Assembly: GCF_001949145.1 (NCBI RefSeq)
Contig: NW_019091577.1
Location: 351,181 to 415,180 of the forward strand
DNA from: Acanthaster planci
Lineage: Eukaryota > Echinodermata > Asteroidea > Valvatida > Acanthasteridae
Direction of reading: 5' to 3'
DNA length: 64,000 nt
Below the pieces are notes generated by a model. That model searched no databases and was not told the origin of the DNA. It worked only from the letters and a program-made list of their open reading frames with translations. The translations under genes were made by a program, and so were the position numbers. Shown piece after piece: positions 47,001 through 58,500 of the stretch; position 1 is the first letter of the stretch, and each line of letters opens with the position of its first letter.

Positions 47001-50000
47001 CGTATTGGGCCAAGCGTTGTGTATCTGCCAAAATCGCTCCCAGAGCGACTTTGACGACCGAACGCAACGTACACGTGTGTTATGTTCATGGAATAGATTT
47101 TTGTGTCAGTGAAAGAGAAACGCATGAAGGCATCGCGTCCTCAAACGCACCCAAAAACGTATGTATGGAAAGGCGCCCTTTCTGCTATTCATAAATACTA
47201 TCAGGACACAATTGATGTTAGCCATTCCTGTAGGTCGAGAGCCGGTCACGTGGCAGTCCTAAACGGGTGATAAACCACTGGCTGGCGGAGGCGCATACCA
47301 CATCTATCTCATGGTGTTTAATGTGCCTCATGCATCCATAGAAATAAATGGAACATCACCAGCAGACGTACCTAACAGTTGTCTGTTTTAGAGTTGTCCA
47401 TTGAAATCAAACAAAGTGAAAGTTGCGTCTGAAGGGAATAATCTCCATTCCTTTTGTGTAGGATTGGTCGCAAAAAAGTCGCAATTGTTCTCCAATTCCT
47501 ATGGGTGACGGCTCTCATTGCCACCACCTTTTCTGTCAACATCTACATGTACATGGCGCTCCGATTTATCGCTGGTTTTGGTAATCTGGGTGCCTACTTG
47601 AGTCTGTTCGTACTGGGTAAGTTATGTTACATGTAGCTTTAACCCCTCGTTTCATAATGAAGTATAAATTCCAGAGACAGGTGTATTTGTAATAATGACT
47701 CTGTGCCTATAATGTAATTGTAAAGGACACCTTCAAATTTTCTACAATACTTTATCTAAAAGTGCTCATTCCTGAACATTTTCTCTGCACAAAGGTTTGC
47801 AATAATGCCCCAACATTTGCGCAAACTATATGAAACCATTCATTATTCCCCAGGATAAAATTTCAAACGGAAGATTCAGATACAAAGGTTGCCTTCATAA
47901 CGTAAATGAACAACTAGAATAAAATTCCATCATTGGTTTGGTAATACGACGCCCATGGACAGGTGGTACGCGCGCGTTACGTGCGTCGTGATTTGCCAAA
48001 TGCACGCGCGCGACAAGCTGCAGAATGTGCGTGTGAATGCGGTGCCACCGCAAGTTATGGCGTCTGAATCTACATTCTCCATTGATCGGAGGTCCACGTA
48101 TACCACAAGTGGAAATCGTCGTGTCTCGATGTACACCTCATAACTGGACGTAACATAAGTCAGCTTTTATTTGGGCTCTGTTTCTTGCAGTTATGGAATA
48201 TGTAGGCAATGCATGGCGCACACCCGTGACAATGTTTGTCGCCATTGTCTTTTCTGTGGGATACTTTTTCATCGCCACCGCAGCCATGCACCTCAGGGAG
48301 TGGCGTGCTTTGTCACTCGCGCTCTCTGTCACGTCGGTGGTGCTGTTCATCCCGACAATGTAAGTTTTTCGTTTGAATTTCCATTCGAACAAAGTCAATG
48401 TGACACTACCGGTACAAATTTGTACAATTAATAAAGCATGGCATTGCATATTGCGCATGACTTTGCATAGAAGCAAACTAACAGTGCTGTTCCTGGCTCT
48501 TCGGTATTTTTTTCAACCTAGGGCCTAACAGATTGAGGATTTTTTTTGCCAATAGATTCCTACAAGAGTCGATCAGATGGCTGGTTTCTAAGGGCCGGAT
48601 TGATGAGGCCGAAAAGGTCATCAGGAGGGTGGCCAAGTTCAACAGGAAGACTTTGCCCGATGCCTTATTTGATAAAGAGGACATCGAAAAGGAAATGGTA
48701 CGCTGAAACGCCTGCGCAAACCTGCTGCGTGAACTGCTGGTTTGCTACGTCACGGTCGTATTTTCCCAAGCAGTGGTTAGCGAACCGTGACTGGTACCAT
48801 TCGCGTATTCAGCGGGGGAGGGGGCAGGCAACTCCCCCCGCTCTGACAGATTTCCTTTTTCACACAAAAATACTTTACAGGTAAGAAAGTAATCGGTACA
48901 TTGAATTATCAGATATAAATACCAAAACCCTTGGAAAGCAGCACCATGAAATAAAAGCAAGGATGTCGGTGCCGTAAGGCTTTTAATATTTTTTCTCCCC
49001 CAACACCATTTTGAATGAGCCAGAAGCCGCATTCGCTTTTGAATCCCCCCCCACACACACACACATCACAAGCTGGATACGCCACTAGCTGGCACATGAA
49101 CAGTAAAAGAAAGAATCAGAAAGCTTCTACGAGTCTCAGATGAGCGTTGAAAGGCTAATTACTCCTAGTCCTTTCTTTTTTTTTTTACTGTAAATGCCTC
49201 TTTCTTAATATTACAAAAGCAAATTTTGAGGCAAACGCTGTTTCCTGGTAAGCGTGAACTAGGCCTGCTCTCCTTGGCCGACAATGCGCATGTACAACTT
49301 AAGGGAGCATATGAAAGGATATAAGGCGAAATTCCACAGCCTGCAACTGTTCCTTTCCTGTTTTGTTTTAAGGAAGCAAAAAAGTCTGCAATTCCCCCGT
49401 CTGCCCTTGACCTGTATAAAACCCCCAACATGGCGGTCAAGACGCTCAACATGCAGTACAACTGGTGCGTAAGAGAAGCCATATGAATGACGTTTATGGA
49501 TACTTTTAATAAGCGTATTACATTAGAGTTACTTTATTGGGAAGCTTTTTCGAGAAATTTAGGAACAGCTTCTGGATGTATACTGATATTGAGATTTTTT
49601 CCTAACATTTGTGACTTTTATTGAAATTCACAAATTGTATGTACATGTAACTAGTTTGAGGAAAAGACAGCTGACTCTTTCAAGAGTGTAAATTATTAGA
49701 TTCAAACTGCTGAGCATTTATAATTGAAAGTTGATACAAGTTACCAATCGTGCAGTTTCGGAGAAATTTTGGCAAAATTTTGGACAGTTGAGATTGACAG
49801 TGTATGTCACTTGCACTAAGCAACTCTCAGAAATTTCAACCCTATTTCCTTAGCAAGTGTCTCGTTGAAACGCACTCATGCGATGTTACTTGGCATTATT
49901 GTCTTGCAGGTTTGTCAACAGTCTGGTGTACTACGGCCTGTCGCAGAGCACCGGCGATCTCGGCGTGGACGACTACTGGGCTTTCTTCGTGTCCGGCGCC

Positions 50001-51739
50001 GTGGAGATCCCGGCCATGATCTATGCCACCTTTGGCGTGGAGTGGTTTGGCCGGAAATGGAACACGGGTATACTTGAAGTGATCGGTGGTGCAGCTTGTT
50101 TGGCGACAATTGTGATCCGTGAGTTACGCACGCCGTAGAGAATCCGAATACCCCTTTAGTGTATACCTTGAGAGCTACGAAACCGCCGAGTGAGTGCGCG
50201 TGTTGTACCGTGCCGTGGTACTGTGTTGTTGGGTTGTGTCTCGTTGCTTTTCGTTGCATTGCGTTGCTTTGCTCTACGTTGATGTGCTGTGCTGCAATCA
50301 AGCAACGAGGGATTATCTGAAATGAATGACTCATAACCTACATCCATCCCACTCCACACAACAGAGGAGCAGATAAGTGATCAGTCGTGTACCTTAGGCT
50401 AGCACAATTTCATTAATCAGTCTTGCGCGTGTCTCTCACTTGTTGCACCTGAGGATGATTCCGCCCCTCTTTCTCCCTCCTCATAGCCACTGGTACTTGG
50501 AGGATCGTGGTGGCAATGGTTGGCAAGTTTTGCATCTCCGCAACATTCGGCATCATTTATCTCTATTCGACCGAACTGTTTCCCACACCTGTCAGGTAAC
50601 GTGGTTCTGATGAGCCAACCTTGTCTTTAATTCGTTTAAATTATTATTTTTTTAAAACGAAACAAATTATACAGGAAGACCGACTAGGTACTTACAAATG
50701 CTTGATTATAAAGATGAACAATGAAATGGACTAAAGTGGGATTCGAACCTGCGACCTGGTGTCTCAGGCTCCATGGCTTCTGGCTAGCGCCCCCTGGCAA
50801 AGATAATTGACAAATGGGACGAGCCAACAACGTAGGGCCGGCAGCTCAGTTGATAAAGCACTGGCACCGGTATTTTGGAGGTCACAGGTTCAAATTCCGC
50901 TCCAGTCAATTTCTTTATTCATCTTAATGATCATGCGGTAATCAAAGCAGTTTAATGCTCGACAGCGCAACCATTTCTCCAAAATTCATGTTCGCCTTGC
51001 AGAGTTGTTGGACTGGGACTGTGCTCCGTGGCGGCTCGAATTGGGGGGATTCTCTCTCCAATTATCCTACTCCTGAAAAACAGTGTGGCCGATCTCCCTC
51101 TCATTCTCTTCGGCTCCAGCACAGTGGTAGCGGGATTTCTGGCGCTCTTGTTACCGGAAACGCGCGGCCAGCAGCTCCCCCAGACACTCAAGGAAGGGGA
51201 AGAAATAGGAAGGTGGGTTTTCCTCGAAAGTGCTCCGCCCGGATGGGTCAGTTGGATATTAAATCAGAAGATGTACAAAATGAACCGCCTATGAGGTCAT
51301 TCGAGAAAAGTAACACGTACGCATGATGGGAGATGCGGCCATCAAAACCATATAAGCCGACTACATGAACTGATCATAATTCGAGCGGCCGTGACATCAG
51401 GTGCGTTTTTCTCTAATGAACTTGCCTTTATGGTTAAAGTAATATCTAAATGGTTCATTTTTATTGCTCTAAACCGCCGTTAATTTTCAGAGGACGATGT
51501 GTTGTAATGTGACTCGGCTGTTTTAGCTCAAAAGCTCCATTGAATTTGTGATATGCAGATGTCGATGCATGGGCAGGAACGCGTATGACGAGTCTAACGC
51601 CGAGCTCGTCGACATGGACGCCGACGGTGAGGGCGTCTTTGCGATCTCCAACGCAGCCTTCGGTCGTGAAGAAGAGAAGAAATATCGCGACTTCTCGCAG
51701 CAGTTTTCCAAAGGACTGCACGAGAGTTCACACATGTAA
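44074..51739 (+). CDS. SLC22-family transporter, gene F (type III), complete
   Basis: Ten exons: 44074-44490, 46677-46780, 47462-47616, 48191-48359, 48556-48697, 49373-49464, 49910-50118, 50487-50595, 51003-51212, 51559-51739, giving 595 residues. The start [16 protein letters not shown] matches the conserved ATG; an upstream in-frame GTG was ignored. The ectodomain carries NCSSW, NCTQV and NQT sites. Further motifs: [71 protein letters not shown]. Exon 9 is 210 bases, three codons longer than in types I and II (KNSVADLP in the loop between TM11 and TM12), a feature shared only with gene G. The tail keeps VFAISNAAF and YRDFSQQF and ends ESSHM. The exon 6 donor is GTGCGT. Intron 1 (2.2 kb) hosts a mobile element. 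Substrate unknown. Confidence 0.92.
45059..46298 (+). mobile_element. 1.24-kb inverted-repeat element, copy 2
   Basis: The ends CACGTATGTTTCA and TGAAACATGCGTG are inverted. The internal order matches the reverse complement of 33800-35093: ORF-like segment first, a purine/pyrimidine- and CATGTAC-rich middle, and last a block with TGCCTGGCACGAATTCTCAT. The left and right flanks share GTCT, possibly a short target duplication. Non-autonomous or decayed DNA element; superfamily not assigned. Confidence 0.65.
45077..45394 (+). other. ORF-like segment in element copy 2
   Basis: A 105-codon open frame that shares [31 protein letters not shown] and [11 protein letters not shown] with the opposite-strand segment 34838-35110. 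Most differences between the two copies seem to be single substitutions without frame loss over about 90 codons. Function unknown; it may be part of a transposase or a captured exon. Confidence 0.35.
46502..46605. repeat. Imperfect palindrome in intron 1 of gene F
   Basis: The core GCCGGTCTTAAACG and CGTTTAAGACCGGC (46557-46586) is nearly perfect. The outer arms GGGAATAAATAT (46502) and ATATTTATTCCC (to 46605) are also inverted. It looks like the repeat end of the 44945-46527 element joined to an inverted copy of itself. Confidence 0.6.
46831..47007. mobile_element. MITE copy 2 (177 bp)
   Basis: Long inverted ends (AATAGTGCGCCACCGAGAG and CTCTTGGTGGCGCACTATT) and the same layout as 26452-26627. 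Lies in intron 2 of gene F. The ends of this copy are better preserved, with GGCGCACTATTGTGAATCGC at the right. Confidence 0.75.
49049..49067 (+). repeat. Short C-run and (CA)n microsatellite
   Basis: A C8 run followed by about seven CA units in intron 5 of gene F. Confidence 0.6.
50716..50800 (-). repeat. tRNA-like SINE copy, minus strand
   Basis: On the minus strand GCAGGTTCGAATCCC resembles a B box, followed by a TAGTCCATTTCATTGTTCATC tail region that matches the copy at 50838. The A box end is degraded. In intron 8 of gene F. Confidence 0.45.
50838..50925 (+). repeat. tRNA-like SINE copy, plus strand
   Basis: GGCAGCTCAGTTGATAAAGC is a good A-box-like stretch and CAGGTTCAAATTCC a B-box-like stretch about 45 bases later, followed by CAGTCAATTTC and TTCATCTTA. 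With the neighbour at 50716 it forms a head-to-head pair. The anticodon arm and acceptor stem do not fold convincingly, so a functional tRNA is unlikely. Confidence 0.5.
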
Positions 51740-53692
51740 AACAAAAGGACTTACACGTAGAAAATGGTAATTATTTCTGGTATCAACAAGCTCACCAAGA
51801 TATCAGGGCATGCCCCTCTTTTCTGGTAATAAATCTTGCATGAGAGAAAGTTGTGACTTTTCCACAAATGCAATAACTGATACGATTTTCACGAGTTATG
51901 TGTAAGACATGTCAACTCTCTATGATCAAGTGCAACATTGAGCACAAACAGAGCTTAAGTGATTTACTCTGATGAATGTCAAGAGTTGAGTCGGCGTTTC
52001 AATACAAGGGTGTCTGGCGATTTATGGGCGCTGTTAGATGTGCATGGCAATATAAACCATTTTCGAGGCTGACTAGTTGGGAAAGTGTTGCTTTGTTATT
52101 TTTTTTAAACTCTGAGAAAATCCTTTCTTTCTAATTCTGTGTCTTAATGGTTTTTGTTTATGCGGGATAAATATAGCAAAATCATAAAGGTTAGGCCTAT
52201 ATATTTCAGTACCACTTCAGAATCACGATTATTGCCATTTCGTTTACGCATTAAACTTAGCAAATACTTGGTTTCCCCTGGTTTCCTGATGGGGTTTTGT
52301 AATAACCATATTAGGGGCAATTTGGAGAGCCAGTATTCATTGCACATAGTATTGTTTTTTTTTCTTGTTTTTCTATTAGTTGTTTGCAGTTTGCATGTAG
52401 TTTTCGTACTATTGTTGTGCTTTGAAGTAATCAAGTGGCCTTTGGGGGCAGTTTCTAAGAAGTTAATTATCCTCTTCAAGGAAAATTGCGCCCTCTCTTG
52501 ATCCAGCTCGGGCCTCGTGGCAGTTTGCGCCCACTTGGGTGCTGTTCCTTGCCTCCACGTTTGTGAAAAAAAATTCAGGCACTGATACTTTGAACACACT
52601 TTAGGATTTGGCATTTTTAGCACAACCATGATATTTGGTTATCACATGGACCGGACTTTAGAATTACTGAAAAGAATCATTGTATCTTTTAGCAGAAAAT
52701 TTATTTACTTTTCGCTCCTATCTACAAAAGCAAACCCACAAAGCAATTCGACACATTTTATTCACTGCAATATTTACTCTTTACTCTCAACCAATGCTAA
52801 TACAAGTGAGCGGCATTTGATCGCTATTACTTTAAGAGTACTGACTAACAGTTTACAGAAAATAAATAGTGGACCATTTACATCCTCCTTTCGAGACAGG
52901 TGCGTGTATTCTTGTCTGTATGATAACGGTTTATAGCGGTATTTAAACAGGGTAACTAGGAGAGGTTATATGTGCAAAGGGCTCTTAACACATTCCAAAC
53001 TGAACTGGTAATAAACTTATGTTAAAGTATTAGATGGGTTACGGGTTTTCCCATAATCAAAATGTACAGATCAAATCGGCTTCAGTGTCTCTCACACAAC
53101 GAAAGGCAGTAGAAACAGAATAAAGAGTACAGGTTAAAACATGATGCTCTGTGCACACGCACAAGATCGATCCCAGATATTTCACAATAGTTACACAATA
53201 ACTCATCAATTTTAATTAAACAGAATCATCGATACAAAACAAAATTGTCCTACGTGCAAACCATGATACAATTACTGTCAGGGTATTTCAGTGTATCTTT
53301 GTGTAGTATTTAAAGATGTGAACCAAGAACAGAAACCTGCAAAAAAGCTTCCATGAAACATTGGTCAATATTTGTGACTGTTCCGGGCGAAAGGCGTGGT
53401 GTATAAAAGTGGTAGATTTTGGGGGAAACGTAGAAACCGGGACAGGAGTCTGCAAGGGAATTTTGGATCAACTCGGGGTAATTTCCAAGTTCCGCTTGGT
53501 TAATGAGTAAGTCGAGAGATATCACTGAAAAGGACTGGTAGATGTGAACACACTATGGCTGGAATTGTCAAAGGAAGATGCGGCTTCCGCATACGCGTGT
53601 TTATTGTCCAGCCGCAGACACGGATTCTTAGAAGGTTTGATCGGTCGAGTCTCAGTCCACGTTGTTATACCCAGCAAGATATGGCACGGAGG

Positions 53693-53830
53693 ATTACCCC
53701 CCCCGTCCAAACCCTATACTCACCCTAGACTATTGTTACCTGACACACACACCCCATATGTCTGAAAAGAATTCCTGAGATTCCGGTAAAACAATGACCA
53801 ACAGGAACTGAGGGGGGTTCTCTCTGTCCA
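53693..53830 (+). repeat. Interspersed repeat copy, partner at 22147
   Basis: Same ordered words as the copy in gene C intron 8 (CTAGACTATTGTTAC, ATGTCTGAAAAG, ACAATGACCAACA, GGGGGGTTCTCTC). Confidence 0.55.
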
Positions 53831-54978
53831 ACATTTCGCTTCAAATGTAGCCTCCACTTCAGGTGTAGGGTCCATTAAACAATAGAACAAAAAAAAGGTT
53901 TTCCTGATGCTTTGAGCCGTGAGATGAATTCGAACTATTGTCCAGTGTTCGCAAGCTAACATCTGCATATAATATAAAGACTTTACTCCTGGCGCAAGAC
54001 ATTCCTTTTGCAACTCTTCGGCTGAGTGAACAACGATTTTTTTGTTCATTGACGGTTGCATGTATATTAAGTCCGCACAGAGGCACGCAGTCGACTGGCA
54101 AAGACGCGCAGTTGACACCATAAATGGATCGTAGGGCGTACACACTGTCTTCATTACCTCACAAATCAACGTGGATTTATACGAATAACTTAGCTGTAGA
54201 AATATGCTAGATTCAAGTTATCAAAATGCTATCGATTACAGTAGGGAGTTGAGGACTTTTTACACCACCCTCACCGAGTTTGGATAGCGGCTTATTTGGG
54301 AACCACAGTTCACCGTCTCTTCAAATGAAGACCACGTTTACAATCTTCGAGTTACGTGCTTACACGTCGAAATCTCTCATCTGTAAGAAATTGTTTCGTT
54401 TGGGAAAAAATGCATACATTTGGAATATCACCTGGGAAGTCTTGATTGGTAAGTTTCTAAACAATCTGTTCCGTTAAACATGAATTGTTATCGTTATAAT
54501 TATTTCAAGAAATGGTTTACTTTGACAACGGAGGAAGAGTTAACAACCAACTTCAACGCTTTTTAAAGTTTCAAAAATAAGCTATTATTGTGTTTAGCGT
54601 GCGATAAATCATATATTCGTTACCAAATCATGTCTGTATTGCGTCTGTATTTTTTGTAATTTTTTTGAAACTTTTGAACGGTCTCTTCAAGTTTTATGAA
54701 AATTTTCCACAATCTTACCGTCGTGATGTAATATTCGCTCGTAGCCCAGCGCCCTGTAAGATGTAATACCTGAGAGAACATTGAAACTGGTATCCTTGAC
54801 ACGACTGGTTCCGCTACAAACGCGCATGTACATGAACATGGAACTACACGTGCGTACGCACCGTACCGCGCGCACCGCGTATACCGCGTACCGGGGAAAA
54901 TCTGTGTGCCTTGTCTACTGTGCCGCATTATCTCTTTTCCGTCGAGAGTTTGAGCTCCTTTCATCACGATTTACAATA

Positions 54979-55150
54979 ATGCCGAAATCGTGCGTCATTG
55001 GTGGATGTACTAGCCCTGACTCCCTAGGGTGTGTGCAAAACTATGGGAGGATTCAGGGCTGTTAGGGCTAGAAATCCTGCAAAGGAACCGGGATTGAAAT
55101 TCGAGTTTCCGAAGAATGAGAGCATTTTTCAAGTTTGTGCTGTCGTCCGT
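54979..55150 (+). pseudogene. Possible THAP-domain N-terminus, broken
   Basis: An ATG opens MPKSCVIGGCTSP, like the start of THAP zinc-finger domains (M-P-x-x-C with a second Cys a few residues on), but stops after 28 codons. About 20 bases later a different frame reads LKFEFPKNES, which resembles the F-x-F-P segment expected next in a THAP domain. No later THAP residues could be followed. Either a decayed fragment, exons whose splice site I misjudge, or chance. Confidence 0.3.
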
Positions 55151-55599
55151 GGCTACACGTTCTACGCATGCCTATAGCGCGCGCACTGTGGTATTTCCTC
55201 TCCACGGTAATACATTACAGAAATCAATATTCATTAGATGCTAATGAGTCGTGATGACACGTCCATGTTTACAATACCGGACTGGAATCGACTCGCAGGA
55301 AAACTTGGTACTTTTTTTTTTTTATTAACACAAAAACGTGTATTGCAAGGGAGATACTGATGCGTGCCACTTTAAAATGAAAACCTGTAATTACTATCGA
55401 ACATGAAACAGAAAATATTAGCGCAGCAAATCGTATTTCAGAGACCTGTAGAACGCCTAAATCGGTATATTTAACTGTTAAGTAATATTAAGTTAAGTAT
55501 AATTGCTTGACGCTGGAATAATTCAAGTGGTCGACACTTTTCTGAATAGGGTGACGCCATAAGAGAGGATTAATAACTATGTGAAGCATGCATCGTGAT

Positions 55600-58500
55600 T
55601 TACATATGCGAAGACTCGCGGTGTCTTCGCGTGAATTGCTGCGAGAAGTCGCGATATTTCTTCTCCTCTCCGTGATCGAAGGCTACGTTGGAGATCGCAA
55701 AGACGCCCTCTCCGTCGGTGACCATGTCTTCAAGGTTGACACCAGACTCGTCGGACGCGCTGCCGCCCATGCATCGACATCTGAATAAACAGAAAATGCC
55801 ATTTATTAATTAAAAAATAAATTCGGCATTACTGCCACTACGATTACTACACTACCCAACTACTCTCTTTTCTTTTCTTTTCTTTTCTTTTCTTGGTGTT
55901 AAGAAGACCGACAAAATGTTTCACCGGTTTCAACTACTGCCGATGCTTCGGTAATCGACTCCAAATAGATAGGCTAATATGCATCTCTCTGTTATCGATT
56001 TGATACAGCCCGGAATCGGACGGCACATACTTTCCGAATTCTTCTCCTTCTTCGAGCGTCTGCGGCAGTCTTCGGCCTTTGGTCTCTGGTAGGAAGAGCA
56101 CCAGACAACCTGCTACCACCGTGCTGGAGCCGAACAGGACCAGAGGGAGGACGGGCACCGTGTTTTTCAACAGCAAAATGATGGGAGATAGAATGCCACC
56201 CACACGGGCAGCAGAGGAACTGACGCCCAAACCGACAGCCCTGCAATAATAAAAGGTAGGATCTTTGTTTGGTAATAAACACGCCAGTAAGATGTTCCTT
56301 TCGTTTAAATCTTGCTTTTGCCGTATCACATGCGCCGTTTTTGGCGACCATGGTTTGCCAAAATGCAGCTGATAAAGAGTAAAAAAAACAGTCCATGTAT
56401 ACAGTTTAAAAAAATTCTCAACCCAGTATTGAAACACAAAATCACAAATGCAATGAAAACGACTCCTATTTCAGCACCGAATAAATAAGTATGTATTTAT
56501 TTTGAAATAGAAGATGTTACTGGCCAGAGCTGATCGTTCTACAAACTTCGGCCGCCCATACAAAATGACGGTCGATGTTTGTAAACAAAAGAAAAGTCGA
56601 AAGCCTACGTCTTTGTCCAAAAAATAGTAGCCATTACTGCAGTTGACGCTACGCTCGTGGGTAGGTTGTACCGTAGACGTCACTAGGATTGTTCCAGGGG
56701 ACCAACCACGATTTTTCCAGGTGAAATTTCTAGGGGTCAAAGCACTCATCAGCCACAAACTGATAAGCCCATTGAAAGTGGGAGGGGTCGGTTTAAAACT
56801 TCCTTTAAAAAGCAACTTGGTGATATTCATCCCCTTTCATCTTAGTTTTCATTTCTTTCGCTTTCCCCTTGTTTCCACTTTAATTTTCCATTTTTCTTTC
56901 CCGGAGGGGAAGCTGCCCTCTTGCCCCCCCCCCCCGGTTTAAACTAATATTTCCCCTTGGCTGACAACATCGTGTGACCAAAATGAGTATAATACACGTG
57001 CACCATTTACGCCAGACTGACGGTTATTTCCAGTTAGTGTTCTGTAAAAGTTTTCATCATCATTGTTTTAATAGCCGGGCCAGATGTATCGCCAGATGTC
57101 GCCAGCCAAAGTTTCGTTAACCACTGCCAACTTTAGGAAAAAACAAAAATTTGTCTGTGTGAAATGACAGCAGGAAAACTGAAACACGATCGTACCTAAT
57201 TGGTGTTGGGAACAACTCGACGGAGTAGACATATATAATGGCAAATGTGGCAGAGATACAGAACTTGCCGACCATGGCCACCACAGTCCGCCAGATCCCG
57301 AGGGCTACAAGTGGAAAGAGATAACCATGAACACGGCGAAAATGCGTAACACAGTGATGATTGTGGTGAATATAGCCTACGAGCGCAAAAGCACCGGTCT
57401 TATTTCGTAGTTATTTATCTTAAAACGGGGAAGCCCCTTGCTCAGTCTATCCCAGTTTGTGATACAAGCCTCTACGTTGTTGTATCAAAAGGTTGCGCCC
57501 AACAACGAAAATTGGCTGCGACAGATCATGGCACACGTCTGCTCCTCAGAGGGAAGTGGCGACATCCTTCGGCCATAATGCAGCCTTAGCCTGTCAGTTG
57601 TGTGTTTGACACTGCCTCTGTTCGGCTCGAGTAGTTACGTACGGATGAAGATGGTGGCCAAGCAAGCGATTCCACCGATAAGCTCCAGCACCGCGGTGTT
57701 CCACTTCCGACCGAACCACTCCACGCCAAAGACTGCATAGACCAGGGCCGGGATCTCGACGGCGCCGGACACGAAGAAAGCCCAGTAGTCGTCCACGCCG
57801 AGATCGCCGGTGCTCTGCGACAGGCCGTAGTACACCAGACTGTTAACAAACCTGGGAGCGATTGGGTACGATTCGGACAACAAAATTCAACTAATTCAGT
57901 GAAGGCAAAAGTAATGCAGCCTATGCCAACATCATCCATCTGCAAAACCAATTCATATTATCTGGAAATAATTCTTACCAGTTATACTGCATGTTGATCG
58001 TCTTGACCGCCATGTTGGGGGTTCTGTACAAGTCAACGACGGATGGAGGTATGGCCGACTTCTTCGATTCCTGCAATGCAACACAAGTATGGTTTACAAC
58101 ATTCTACAGACCTTGGCGGCGGTCGCCAGCCCATTTTCACAGCTGAATTCCATTTATTCCCTCGTGGGGTAAGATTTTACAGCGAGCAACCTTTTGTCTC
58201 GGAAAACCCTGCCAGACATCAGCACGTGGAATCAATGCTGGGATCGATAATAAAAACGCGCGAAAACAAGGTTTCTGGGAGTGTTGAAGATGTCATCTCA
58301 GTAATCTACACAGTGTGATAAGAGTATTAAATTTTTTTCTTCATAATTTTGCACGAAATAAATTTAGATCATATTAAGTCCTATTATCAACACCAGGTCA
58401 CACCCTCGTCCCTACGGTGATGGTTATACCGTGTACTATCCGCCTCGTGCAGAAGCACTCCCTCATCGGTTGAAAAAAAGCCGTATTGGTATGGTAAGGG

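Larger units (their letters stand above)
51740..55599. other. F-G spacer, tail to tail
   Basis: Lies between the 3' ends of F and G. A candidate AATAAA for F is at 51828-51833, and for G (minus) at 55321-55326. The repeat partner at 53693-53830 and a THAP-like fragment near 54979-55150 lie inside. A 161-codon minus-strand frame (52144-52629) is low-complexity and unsupported. No complete gene is seen. Confidence 0.55.

Noticed and set aside
50838-50925. Possible tRNA gene in intron 8 of gene F
   Set aside because: Box spacing is tRNA-like but stems do not pair and a SINE-like tail follows.
52144-52629. 161-codon minus-strand frame between F and G
   Set aside because: AT-rich, N/K/T-rich translation without domain or paralogue; likely chance.
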